From Sphingobacterium pedocola (GTDB lineage: Bacteria; Bacteroidota; Bacteroidia; Sphingobacteriales; Sphingobacteriaceae): a stretch of DNA of 64,000 nucleotides. The stretch is from assembly GCF_015209965.1 (NCBI RefSeq), contig NZ_MU158691.1, positions 442,041 to 506,040 of the forward strand, given 5' to 3'. A program made the translations under genes and the position numbers. A model generated the notes under the pieces. The model was not told the origin of the DNA and ran no database searches. It saw nothing but the letters and a program-made list of their open reading frames with translations. Positions 34,856 through 44,269 of the stretch are shown piece by piece; the first letter of the stretch is position 1; every line of letters starts with the position of its first letter.

Positions 34856-37348
34856 ATGATATTTAAGCGTTTAATATGGACCTTTGTTCTTCTATGGAGC
34901 ACAGTGGGTGTGTATAGTCAGCACATCCCATCTTTTGTTCACGACGTAGCATCCTTAGGCGATTTCACGCTGGTTAGCGCCGGAATCCCCATTCCTATTA
35001 CTTATGACGTTAATGATCATAAGGGCGTAGTTAGAGCGATCCACAGCCTTAAAGAAGATTTTAAACGGGTAACGGCCAATTATCCTTCGGAGGCGGCTCA
35101 TAAATGTCAAATTATCATCGGAACAGTCGGAAACTCTGCAGTAATTGATAAACTCATCACCGAAAAGAAAATAGCAGGGGATCAATTACAAGGGAAAAAT
35201 GAAAAATTTATTATTCAACTTGTTGTAAACCCAACTCCCGGAGTTGATTCCGCCTTGATCATTGCAGGCAGCGATAAACGTGGGACTATATTCGGTATCT
35301 ACGAGTTGTCGGCACAAATCGGTGTATCCCCCTGGTACTATTGGGCAGATGTGCCTGTTGAAAAGCGGACCGAACTGTACGCTAGGCTAGGTGTCTATAC
35401 ACAGGGCGAACCCGCTGTACGCTACCGTGGAATTTTCCTAAACGACGAGGCGCCTGCGCTTAGTGGTTGGGCACGGGCTACCTTTGGAGGATACAACCAA
35501 GAGTTCTACGAAAAGGTATTCGAACTCCTGCTGCGGCTAAAAGCCAATTTTTTATGGCCCGCGATGTGGGGAAATGCGTTTTACGACGATGATCCGCGTA
35601 ATGGCGAACTGGCAGACGAAATGGGGATTGTGATGAGTACCTCCCATCATGAACCTATGGGGCGTGCGCAGCAAGAGTGGAAGAGGTATGGAAATGGCGG
35701 TGCTTGGGACTACAGTAAAAACGAAAAAGGGTTGCAAGAATTTTGGCGAGGAGGTATGCAACGCACCAAAAACTGGGAAAGCCTGATCACCATTGCCATG
35801 CGGGGAGATGGAGACGAGCCGATGAGTGAAGACCAGAATATGGGTCTGCTGGAGAAAATTGTAAAAGACCAACGGAAGATAATCGAAGAAGTAACAGGTA
35901 AAAAGGCAGAACACACACCGCAAGTATGGGCTTTATATAAGGAAGTACAAGATTATTATGATGCTGGAATGCGCGTGCCCGATGATGTAACCTTGCTCTT
36001 CTGCGATGATAACTGGGGTAATGTACGAAAACTGCCAGATTTAAATGGGAAAAAGCGGAAGGGCGGATACGGCATGTATTATCACTTTGATTACGTTGGA
36101 GCCCCGCGTAACACGAAGTGGTTAAACGTCAGTCAGGTACAGCGGGTATGGGAACAGATGAATTTAACCTATCAGCATGGAGTAGATCGCATATGGGTGG
36201 TCAATGTGGGTGATTTAAAACCTATGGAGTATCCGATTTCGTTTTTTCTGGATATGGCGTGGAATCCGAATCAATTTAATGCCATCAATTTATTGGCACA
36301 TACGGAAACGTGGTGTGCACAACAGTTTGGGGAGGCATATGCGCAAGAAGCCGCACATCTTATCGATACCTATACAAAGTATAATCACCGTGTTACACCG
36401 GAACTGCTAAACCATAGCACATTTAGCCTAACAAACTATAAGGAATTCGAAACCGTAGTAAACGACTATCGCGATCTACTCGTTCGTGCAATGCGCCTCT
36501 ATAATCTAATGCCGGCCCACTTGAAGGATTCTTTTGACCAATTGGTGTTATTTCCCATCAATGGTATGTCAAATCTATATGACATGTATTATGCCAAGGC
36601 ACAAAACGAATATTACGCTTCCATGAAGGATAGTCAGGCGAATTTTTGGGCAGATAAGGTAAAAGAAGGTTTTGTACGCGATTCGTTGCTCACACAGCAT
36701 TTTAATACCATCGTAGATGGAAAATGGAAACACATGATGGATCAGGTAAGAATCGGATATACGAGTTGGAACAATCCCCCTAAAGCTATTATGCCAGGCG
36801 TAACGTATGTCGAATCCAGTGCCGCCGCGGACGATGTAAACGTATTTCTGGAAAAAGATGGTTATGTATCTATAGAGGTGATGAACTATGCAAATGCCAG
36901 CAATTCACAAGATGTGAAATGGACGGAGATCCCTAATTTAGGTAAGACCCAATCCGCGTTAACAACCATGCCGGTAACCGCACCGCTCACGGAAGAGGTC
37001 TATATTGAGTACAAGGTATCGGTCGAAACACCTGGAAAGGGAAAGCTTATTTTGCTCGTCTCGCCCACCTTAAATTTTAATGGCAATAAGGGATTACGCT
37101 ATGCCGTTTCTATCAACGATGGTGTTGAGCAGGTTGTTAATCTCAACGGACATTATAAAGGAGAGCTGGGTGCTTGGCAAGCCAATCGTATTATAGCAAG
37201 TACAACAGATCATGAATTCAAATCGACGGGTGAATATCGTATCCGCATACGTCCGTTGGAGCATGGTATTGTGATACAAAAAGTGATCCTCGATCTGGGG
37301 GGATTAAAGCCTTCCTATCTAGGGCCACCACAAAGTGCACATAGATAG
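34856..37348 (+). CDS. Glycoside hydrolase family 115 xylan alpha-1,2-glucuronidase
   Basis: This 830-residue exported enzyme has a signal peptide (ending near GVYSQ, about residue 22). GH115 enzymes remove glucuronate or 4-O-methylglucuronate side chains from intact xylan. The domain order fits: an N-terminal alpha/beta domain, the catalytic barrel with YRGIFLNDEAPALSGWAR and NFLWPAMWGNAFYDDDPRN, the segment IMSTSHHEPMGRAQQEW-type (here VMSTSHHEPMGRAQQEW), a helical bundle, and a C-terminal beta domain. It heads a four-gene run. ATG at 34856 chosen over an in-frame TTG 6 nt earlier. Confidence 0.9.
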   Translation: MIFKRLIWTFVLLWSTVGVYSQHIPSFVHDVASLGDFTLVSAGIPIPITYDVNDHKGVVRAIHSLKEDFKRVTANYPSEAAHKCQIIIGTVGNSAVIDKLITEKKIAGDQLQGKNEKFIIQLVVNPTPGVDSALIIAGSDKRGTIFGIYELSAQIGVSPWYYWADVPVEKRTELYARLGVYTQGEPAVRYRGIFLNDEAPALSGWARATFGGYNQEFYEKVFELLLRLKANFLWPAMWGNAFYDDDPRNGELADEMGIVMSTSHHEPMGRAQQEWKRYGNGGAWDYSKNEKGLQEFWRGGMQRTKNWESLITIAMRGDGDEPMSEDQNMGLLEKIVKDQRKIIEEVTGKKAEHTPQVWALYKEVQDYYDAGMRVPDDVTLLFCDDNWGNVRKLPDLNGKKRKGGYGMYYHFDYVGAPRNTKWLNVSQVQRVWEQMNLTYQHGVDRIWVVNVGDLKPMEYPISFFLDMAWNPNQFNAINLLAHTETWCAQQFGEAYAQEAAHLIDTYTKYNHRVTPELLNHSTFSLTNYKEFETVVNDYRDLLVRAMRLYNLMPAHLKDSFDQLVLFPINGMSNLYDMYYAKAQNEYYASMKDSQANFWADKVKEGFVRDSLLTQHFNTIVDGKWKHMMDQVRIGYTSWNNPPKAIMPGVTYVESSAAADDVNVFLEKDGYVSIEVMNYANASNSQDVKWTEIPNLGKTQSALTTMPVTAPLTEEVYIEYKVSVETPGKGKLILLVSPTLNFNGNKGLRYAVSINDGVEQVVNLNGHYKGELGAWQANRIIASTTDHEFKSTGEYRIRIRPLEHGIVIQKVILDLGGLKPSYLGPPQSAHR

Positions 37349-37402
37349 TAGAATAGGTGCCAGACAATTTAATAATTCGTATAGAAGTTACTTAATGATA
37401 TC

Positions 37403-38806
37403 ATGAACGCTGAAAAGAAATTAACCAATGAATCCAAAGGGTTCTATAAACTTTCGCAAGTGCAACGCATCGGATTCGGTTCGGGCGATTTGGCTCAAAA
37501 CCTGATTTACCAAACGGTCTCGATGTACCTGCTTATTTTTTATACCAATGTATTTGGGATATCTGCAGCATCGGCAGGAGTTATGTTTTTAGTGGTACGG
37601 ATAGTAGATGTCATCTGGGATCCCATAGTAGGCACATTCGTCGACAAGCGTAATCCCAAAATGGGTAAATATCGTTCTTACCTTATTTTAGGAGGTATAC
37701 CGCTTACCGGTTTTGCTATTCTCTGTTTTTGGAATGGCTTTTCGGGTTCCTTGTTTTACGCGTATAGTACGTACGTAGGTCTTTCTATGCTGTACACGTT
37801 GATCAATGTTCCTTATGGCGCATTGAACGCTTCATTGACACGTGATACAGATGAAATTACCAAGTTAACAGCGGTCAGGATGTTTATGGCAAACCTTGGC
37901 GGGTTGGCTGTTGGTTATGGCGTGCCCATTGTTGTTCAATATTTTTCTCCCGATGGCAAAATAAACTCGAAAGAGTCGGGAGAAGCCTGGTTTATTACGA
38001 TGACTATTTATGCACTTGCTGGTCTGGCAATGCTGGTGTTTTGCTATACACAGACCAAAGAGCGCGTGGTAATGGATGAAAAGGAAACCGAAAATGTTAA
38101 AGTTTCAGATTTATGGACCGAATTTAAACACAATGGCCCCTTGCGCGTGCTTGCTTTCTTCTTTATTACCGCGTTTGCGATGATGGCGATAGGAAATTCG
38201 GCAGGCTCATATTATATGATTTACAACGTACAAGCTCCCGAAATGTTGCCTTACTTTATGGCATTAGGATCTATCCCCGCATTTATTTTTATGCCGCTGG
38301 TGCCTGCCATTAAACGGGCGATCGGAAAAAAGCAGATGTTTTACGTATTTTTGAGCATCGCTATTGCAGGCATGGCTATGCTGTATATCATTTCTATTGT
38401 ACCTGCGCTGAAAACACAGATTTGGTTGGTATTCGTCGCGCAGTTTGTTAAATCAACTGGAGTTATCGTCGCTACGGGCTATATGTGGGCCTTAGTTCCC
38501 GAAGTAATCTCCTACGGAGAGCGCGCTACAGGTAAACGTATTTCGGGTATTGTAAATGCCTTAACCGGTATTTTCTACAAGGCAGGGATGGCTCTTGGTG
38601 GCATCGTTCCCGGCCTTGTGCTGGCCTACGTAGGATTTGATGAAAAAAACAACGTCACGCAGTCCGCTTTTGCCGAACGGGGGATTTTATGGCTTGTTGC
38701 CGTAGTTCCAGCTTTATTGTTGATTGCTGCAATGTTTATCATCTCGAAATACAAGTTAACGGATGAGGTAATCGACAAAATTAATCTAGAGATCGGAGCG
38801 AGATAG
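37403..38806 (+). CDS. GPH-type sugar:cation symporter
   Basis: This 467-residue, 12-helix transporter belongs to the glycoside-pentoside-hexuronide:cation symporter family (MelB/XynP/UidB). Key segments are IGFGSGDLAQNLIYQ at the N-terminus, RIVDVIWDPIVGTFVDK (cation site region) and NVPYGALNASLTRDTDE. Given its neighbours it probably imports glucuronosyl-xylo-oligosaccharides or glucuronate; substrate is inference from context. It lies between the GH115 and GH67 genes, 54 and 38 bp away. Confidence 0.9.
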   Translation: MNAEKKLTNESKGFYKLSQVQRIGFGSGDLAQNLIYQTVSMYLLIFYTNVFGISAASAGVMFLVVRIVDVIWDPIVGTFVDKRNPKMGKYRSYLILGGIPLTGFAILCFWNGFSGSLFYAYSTYVGLSMLYTLINVPYGALNASLTRDTDEITKLTAVRMFMANLGGLAVGYGVPIVVQYFSPDGKINSKESGEAWFITMTIYALAGLAMLVFCYTQTKERVVMDEKETENVKVSDLWTEFKHNGPLRVLAFFFITAFAMMAIGNSAGSYYMIYNVQAPEMLPYFMALGSIPAFIFMPLVPAIKRAIGKKQMFYVFLSIAIAGMAMLYIISIVPALKTQIWLVFVAQFVKSTGVIVATGYMWALVPEVISYGERATGKRISGIVNALTGIFYKAGMALGGIVPGLVLAYVGFDEKNNVTQSAFAERGILWLVAVVPALLLIAAMFIISKYKLTDEVIDKINLEIGAR

Positions 38807-38844
38807 AAAGTTAATACGAGTAAACCGATCAATAACAATACGAC

Positions 38845-40890
38845 ATGCTATCAAACAAGCTACAACTTTTTTTATGCTGTATTCTTCTTTCACCGCTTGT
38901 GCTAGCAGCAGCGGACGGAAGTCAATTGTGGTTACGCTACGATAAGGTAACAGCTGCCGAGGCGGGCAGGCGTCAAATCAGATCGACATCGAGCGGCCCC
39001 GTAGCGCTTATGGCTAAGGCCGAGTTGGACGACTATTGGCGTGGACCGGCGGTTGAATTGGTGATTGATAAAAAGAAAAGGGAATACGGAGAGGGCTATC
39101 AGATTAAATGGACCGGAAGCGGTTTGCAGATACTCGCCCAACAGGATAGAGGCCTATTGTATGGAGCCTATCATCTGCTACGTTTGCAGGGCGAAGGTAA
39201 AGACCTGCGGGGAGTCGATCTAACAGAAATTCCAGCATATGATATACGTATTCTCAATCACTGGGATAACCTAGATGGCACAATAGAACGGGGTTATGCT
39301 GGCCGATCGCTGTGGAAATGGCTGGAGCTTCCTACCCAGATATCTCCCCGGTATGCAGCCTATGCACGTGCGAATGCTTCCATAGGAATTAATGCCGTCG
39401 TGTTAAATAACGTCAATGCTTCGCCAGACATCCTTCGTCCGGATTATCTGCTCAAAGTAAAAGCACTGGCTGATATTTTTCGGCCGTACGGCATACAAGT
39501 ATATCTTTCGATCAACTTTTCGTCGCCGAAGATAATAGGCGGTGTCAAGGATTCGGACCCGTTGAATCCCGATGTCAGCACCTGGTGGAAGAATAAAGTG
39601 AAAGAAATTTATCGGACGATTCCCGATTTTGGTGGTTTTTTAGTGAAAGCCAACTCAGAAGGACAGCCCGGCCCGCAAGATTATGGACGAACGCATGCCG
39701 ATGGGGCAAATATGCTTGCTGATGCATTAAAGCCTTATGATGGTCTGGTGATGTGGCGAGCCTTCGTTTACAATCCAACGACAGAAGATCGTGCGAAGCA
39801 GGCCTATCAGGAGTTTGTGCCGCTTGATGGAAAATTTAGCGAAAATGTAATCATCCAGATCAAAAACGGACCGATAGATTTTCAGCCAAGAGAACCGTTT
39901 AATCCGTTATTTGGCGCATTGCGGAAGAGCAGCGAGATGGTCGAATTCCAGATAACACAAGAGTATCTTGGGTTTTCAAATCACTTAGTTTACCTCGCCC
40001 CCCTGTTCAAGGAGACATTGGATAGCGACACCTATTCCGATGGCAAAGGAAGCACCATTGCAAAGTTGACGGACGGCACATTAAGGCCTGCGAAAAAAAC
40101 GGCAATCTCTGCCGTAGCAAATATTGGTGAAGATACCAATTGGACCGGGCATCACTTTGCACAGGCTAATTGGTACGCCTTTGGGCGGCTCGCATGGGAT
40201 CATCAGCTTTCGTCTGAACAAATAGCAGAAGAATGGATTAGCCTGACATTCTCACGGGAAGAACAACTGGTCCATGCTGTAAAGGAAATCATGATGACAT
40301 CAAGAGAAGCGGTGGTGAATTACATGATGCCATTGGGGCTACACCATATATTTGCTTTCGATCATCATTACGGACCAGAACCCTGGGGCGATCGAAAAGG
40401 TGGTCGGGCAGACTGGATGCCCTGGTATTATCATAATGCCGATACGGTAGGCATGGGGTTCGATCGTACCGCAAGCGGAAGCGATGCCGTATCCCAATAT
40501 TTCCCACCTCTTGATGAGATATACGGTGATATTACCTCCTGTCCGGACAGTCTTTTGCTGTGGTTTCATCATGTGTCTTGGACACACCGAATGAAGAGTG
40601 GCCGTACAATGTGGGAGGAGCTGTGTTACCGGTACGATGCGGGTGTACAACAGGTACGCGAATTGCAAAAAGCTTGGGATAGATTAGAGCACCAGGTCGA
40701 TAGTCAACGCTTCGCAGCGGTACAGTCGAAGCTCAAGATCCAAGCGAAAGACGCCGTCTGGTGGAAAGACGCCTGTCTGCTCTATTTTAAGACGTTCGCC
40801 CGTCAGCCCATTCCATATGATATTGAACGGCCTGTACACGAGTTAGAAGACCTGAAGAAAATTAAATTAAATTTAATCCATCATAATTAA
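38845..40890 (+). CDS. Alpha-glucuronidase, glycoside hydrolase family 67
   Basis: This 681-residue protein has a signal peptide (to about VLAAA). GH67 enzymes cut the alpha-1,2 link of (methyl)glucuronate at the non-reducing end of short xylo-oligosaccharides. The catalytic acid Glu lies in VKANSEGQPGPQDYGRTHA and the base pair Asp/Glu in NGPIDFQPREPFNP and VEFQITQEYLGF. N-terminal beta, central TIM barrel and C-terminal helical parts are all present at the usual length. The signal suggests a periplasmic site, after outer-membrane uptake of GH115 products. Confidence 0.92.
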   Translation: MLSNKLQLFLCCILLSPLVLAAADGSQLWLRYDKVTAAEAGRRQIRSTSSGPVALMAKAELDDYWRGPAVELVIDKKKREYGEGYQIKWTGSGLQILAQQDRGLLYGAYHLLRLQGEGKDLRGVDLTEIPAYDIRILNHWDNLDGTIERGYAGRSLWKWLELPTQISPRYAAYARANASIGINAVVLNNVNASPDILRPDYLLKVKALADIFRPYGIQVYLSINFSSPKIIGGVKDSDPLNPDVSTWWKNKVKEIYRTIPDFGGFLVKANSEGQPGPQDYGRTHADGANMLADALKPYDGLVMWRAFVYNPTTEDRAKQAYQEFVPLDGKFSENVIIQIKNGPIDFQPREPFNPLFGALRKSSEMVEFQITQEYLGFSNHLVYLAPLFKETLDSDTYSDGKGSTIAKLTDGTLRPAKKTAISAVANIGEDTNWTGHHFAQANWYAFGRLAWDHQLSSEQIAEEWISLTFSREEQLVHAVKEIMMTSREAVVNYMMPLGLHHIFAFDHHYGPEPWGDRKGGRADWMPWYYHNADTVGMGFDRTASGSDAVSQYFPPLDEIYGDITSCPDSLLLWFHHVSWTHRMKSGRTMWEELCYRYDAGVQQVRELQKAWDRLEHQVDSQRFAAVQSKLKIQAKDAVWWKDACLLYFKTFARQPIPYDIERPVHELEDLKKIKLNLIHHN

Positions 40891-41027
40891 AGGCTTAGAA
40901 AGCAAGTAAAAGATACTATTCGATTTTTTTCATATTATTAATTCTTTAAATTTATCTTTATAAATCCTTAATCACAAATAAATTACCCAAAAGCGAGGTA
41001 CGATAGATGAAATATAGAAAATCAAGT

Positions 41028-42140
41028 ATGAGAACAATCATCAGAAAAACATTGTTAACCGCTTGCTGCTCTTTACTGCTATTCATGGCCTTCGCTCAGT
41101 CAAAACAGGCGCGCATCGGTATTGACGGACTTACCCATAGTCATGTACATGGCGCCTTACAGCATATAGGAAAATCAAATGCAGCAATTCAAATTGTCGG
41201 CATAGCAGAGCCGAATAGAGACTTAGCTAAACGGTTGGCTACACAATATGGGTTTGATATGAACATCGTATACGATTCGGTTGAAGAGATGGTCGAAAAA
41301 ACAAAACCAGAGGGCGTGATGGCGTTCAATTCTATCTATCAGCATTTGAGTACGGTTAAGGCTTGTGCACCCCGCGGTATTCACGTCATGGTCGAAAAAC
41401 CACTTGCGGTGAATATGAACCACGCTACAGAGATGGCGACATTAGCGCGAGCACATAATATCCTGTTATTGACCAATTACGAAACAACCTGGTATGCCAG
41501 CAATCAGAAATTATATCATATGGTTGAAAAAGATAATGCCATTGGCGAGCTGCGCAAAGTTGTCATCTGCGACGGACATGAAGGGCCGAAGGAGATAGGC
41601 TGTAACGAGGAGTTTCTCGCGTGGCTGACTGATCCGGTGCAGAATGGAGGAGGAGCTGTTATCGATTTCGGCTGTTATGGTGCCAATCTTATGACATGGC
41701 TTATGAAAAACGAACGACCACTCTCCGTTTCGGCCACATTAAATCAAATTAAGCCTCACATTTATCCACATGTCGACGACGAAGCCACTATCGTGGTCAA
41801 ATATCCAAAGGCACAGGCCATCATTCAGGGTTCATGGAACTGGCCATTTTCGCGCAAGGACATGGAAGCCTATGGCGTACATGGATATATAAAAGCACTG
41901 GACGGGAATAATATATCCTACCGTTTAAAAAATGAAAAAAGTGCCACACAAGCGCGTCTTTCTTCAGATTCCATCCCGTTTGACAATCCCTTTAGCTATT
42001 TTTCAGCTGCCATTCATAAAACAGCAGACGTGTCAGCTGAAGATCTCTCTTCCCTGGAAAATAACCTGATTGTTATCGAGATCCTTGATGCTGCACGCGA
42101 AAGTGCAAGAACAGGGAAGGTTGTTGATTTGAGTTTGTGA
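41028..42140 (+). CDS. Exported Gfo/Idh/MocA-family oxidoreductase
   Basis: This 370-residue protein has a signal peptide (MRTIIRKTLLTACCSLLLFM... ending near AFAQ); an in-frame ATG lies 21 nt upstream. The mature part resembles NAD(P)-linked Gfo/Idh/MocA enzymes, with VMVEKPLAVNMNHA and a C-terminal alpha/beta half (GGGAVIDFGCYGANLMTWL). The usual GxGxxG fingerprint at the start is replaced by IGIDGLTHSHVHGALQH. It is the last gene of the GH115/GH67 run. It may act on a uronic acid or aldose in the periplasm; cofactor and substrate are unproven. Confidence 0.85.
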   Translation: MRTIIRKTLLTACCSLLLFMAFAQSKQARIGIDGLTHSHVHGALQHIGKSNAAIQIVGIAEPNRDLAKRLATQYGFDMNIVYDSVEEMVEKTKPEGVMAFNSIYQHLSTVKACAPRGIHVMVEKPLAVNMNHATEMATLARAHNILLLTNYETTWYASNQKLYHMVEKDNAIGELRKVVICDGHEGPKEIGCNEEFLAWLTDPVQNGGGAVIDFGCYGANLMTWLMKNERPLSVSATLNQIKPHIYPHVDDEATIVVKYPKAQAIIQGSWNWPFSRKDMEAYGVHGYIKALDGNNISYRLKNEKSATQARLSSDSIPFDNPFSYFSAAIHKTADVSAEDLSSLENNLIVIEILDAARESARTGKVVDLSL

Positions 42141-42150
42141 AACTGAATAA

Positions 42151-42504
42151 ATGGCATACAAGAGGAACGTTCAATTTGGTACAATAAGAAGCAGTAGATC
42201 TTTTTTATGGCGAGACACTCTCTTAAATAATTTTGTAAATATGGGATACTACCAAAAAAATCCTACTTTGGCATATATTTCATTGATTAGACGTGCCTCA
42301 TTTTATTTAGGGTGTGGTCATCCTATACGGAGTGTATGCTTCTTAGCAAAGGCTTACATTTCTTGTTGTTCGATTTATAGCGTTGAATATTATTTGTGCA
42401 GGGAAAAAAACACGAGACTGAAGCTTATCTTATTTTATAAGTTTTGCTACAGTGTATTGGTTGGATCTGTTTTTAATAAATATAAAGAAGGCTATACAAA
42501 TTAG
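42151..42504 (+). CDS. Doubtful ORF, possible gene remnant
   Basis: A 117-codon open frame begins 10 bp after the oxidoreductase gene. Its later half (LAYISLIRRASFYLGCGHPI... ILFYKFCYSVLVGSVFNKYK) is basic and aromatic and looks faintly like the C-terminal tail of a polysaccharide glycosyltransferase. The base composition is much more A/T-rich than the locus before it. It could be a truncated transferred fragment or chance. I would not name it. Nothing else is seen to 42726 apart from A/T-rich sequence. Confidence 0.25.
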   Translation: MAYKRNVQFGTIRSSRSFLWRDTLLNNFVNMGYYQKNPTLAYISLIRRASFYLGCGHPIRSVCFLAKAYISCCSIYSVEYYLCREKNTRLKLILFYKFCYSVLVGSVFNKYKEGYTN

Positions 42505-42726
42505 CTTCAATAAGTGGGAAGCATTAGAACAAGTTCGGGTAACGACTTCTTATAAAACTTCCCGCTGTTTGGGTTTTATTTGTTAGATGGACCTCCTGAA
42601 TATAATGCTTTATCTCATCTTGGGTATTTGCTAAAGTGAAATAGTCAAAATTTTTGGTTAAAAAAGTAACTCAATCTATAGAGTCGCCATCAACGTAGTA
42701 AGATCGAGAAATAATATTATCTATTT

Positions 42727-43533
42727 TTACCAGCCTTTGATAGCACCACCTTTAAAGGCTTCTTCTGCAGCTTGTACAACTTCCTCGGATTGATATGATT
42801 TTACAAAATCGGCTAGTTTTACGTCGTCCTTGTTGTCTTTGCGGCTAACGATAACGTTGACATATGGCGATTTACCACTTTCTACAAAAATGCCGTCTTT
42901 TTTGGCCGTGAGCTGGTGGCTTGCCGCAAAATTATTGTTGATTACTGCTACCGCTACCTTGTCATCGTCCAATGTACGTGGCAACTGGGGTGCTTCTAGT
43001 TCCAGAATACGCAGGTTTTTCTTATTCTCCGTAATATCCTGTAATGTAGGAAGTAAATTGTTGCCTTCCTTTAGCTTGATAAGTCCCACTTCCTGCAGCA
43101 ATAGCAAGGCTCTCCCCAGGTTAGTGGGGTCATTCGGGATAACAACGGTATCTTCATTTTTAAGCTGGTCGATGGATGTTATTTTTTTGGAATAGCCCGC
43201 CATTGGATAGACAAATGTATTGCCTAATATGGCAAAGTCGTACCCTCTGTTCTTCGCTTGCACATCGAGATAGGGTTTGTTCTGAAATACATTGGCATCG
43301 ATATCTTTTTGCCGCAGCGCTTCATTGGGCATCACATAATCATTAAATGTGACGAGTTCGACATCCAGATTGTATTTTTCCTTTGCTACTTTTTTTGCTG
43401 TTTCGGCCAATACATACTCCGGTCCGGATTGTACGCCGACCTTCAGTATATTCTCGTTATTGGAATTGGAAGAACAGGATAGGGTAATGGCGATAGCCAT
43501 AAGACCTATTATTGATTTGAAAGCTGTATGCAT
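42727..43533 (-). CDS. metQ: Methionine ABC transporter, substrate-binding lipoprotein
   Basis: This 268-residue periplasmic lipoprotein has a signal with lipobox TLSC (Cys20). NlpA/MetQ family: ILKVGVQSGPEYVLAETAKK, VTFNDYVMPNEALRQKDIDA, ANVFQNKPYLDVQ and MAGYSKKITSIDQLK are diagnostic. It binds methionine and hands it to MetI. It is the last gene of metN-metI-metQ, 59 bp after metI. Confidence 0.94.
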   Translation of the reverse strand: MHTAFKSIIGLMAIAITLSCSSNSNNENILKVGVQSGPEYVLAETAKKVAKEKYNLDVELVTFNDYVMPNEALRQKDIDANVFQNKPYLDVQAKNRGYDFAILGNTFVYPMAGYSKKITSIDQLKNEDTVVIPNDPTNLGRALLLLQEVGLIKLKEGNNLLPTLQDITENKKNLRILELEAPQLPRTLDDDKVAVAVINNNFAASHQLTAKKDGIFVESGKSPYVNVIVSRKDNKDDVKLADFVKSYQSEEVVQAAEEAFKGGAIKGW

Positions 43534-43592
43534 AATATGTTTTTTAAATGTATAAACCTAATTAATATCTCGGAGAAGGCCAGCAGACCTTA

Positions 43593-44249
43593 TTATTTGC
43601 GGTGGTCTACGCGTTTGGACAGCCTGTCGCCCGCGAATTGGATAAGAAAGACAATACCGACGAGCAGAACTAGCACCGTATTCATAATCAGCGCATCATA
43701 CCCGACGTATCCGTATTGATAACCGATGTGTCCTAGTCCGCCTGCACCTACCGCGCCCCCCATAGCGGAGTAACCGACCAGTGTAATCAATGTGACCGAA
43801 GCACTGTTGATCAATGCTGGTAAAGCTTCGGGGATAAGTACTTTACGCACCACCTGTATGGGCGTAGCGCCCATAGCACGGGCCGCCTCAATAAGACCAT
43901 GCGGTATCTCCAATAAGCAATTTTCGACAAGTCGGGCGACAAAGGGAGCTGCACCAATGCTGAGCGGTACGATAGCAGCCTGCATACCGATGGAAGTGCC
44001 GACCAGCATGCGGGTAAACGGAATCATCCATACGATAAGAATAATAAATGGGATCGAACGGAACACGTTCACAAAGAAGGCCGTCGTGCGGTATAGCGAA
44101 CGGTTTTCCATTAATTGGCCGGGACGGGTAACAAATAAAAAGATCCCTAAGGGCAAACCGATACAAAAACTGAAAAATCCAGATGTAAAGGTCATAAAAA
44201 TAGTTTCCCAAGTGCCTTTTAATAGTAACCAAAATATTCCTTCAGACAT
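43593..44249 (-). CDS. metI: Methionine ABC transporter permease
   Basis: This 218-residue inner-membrane permease has five helices. FINVFRSIPFIILIVWMIPF-like N-terminal segment (here FVNVFRSIPFIILIVWMIPF) and ENCLLEIPHGLIEAARAMGA, the EAA loop that contacts MetN, identify it. The C-terminal GYSAMGGAVGAGGLGHIGYQ is typical of MetI. It lies 20 bp after metN. Confidence 0.95.
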   Translation of the reverse strand: MSEGIFWLLLKGTWETIFMTFTSGFFSFCIGLPLGIFLFVTRPGQLMENRSLYRTTAFFVNVFRSIPFIILIVWMIPFTRMLVGTSIGMQAAIVPLSIGAAPFVARLVENCLLEIPHGLIEAARAMGATPIQVVRKVLIPEALPALINSASVTLITLVGYSAMGGAVGAGGLGHIGYQYGYVGYDALIMNTVLVLLVGIVFLIQFAGDRLSKRVDHRK

Positions 44250-44269
44250 ACGTATTACGGTTGTTTAAG

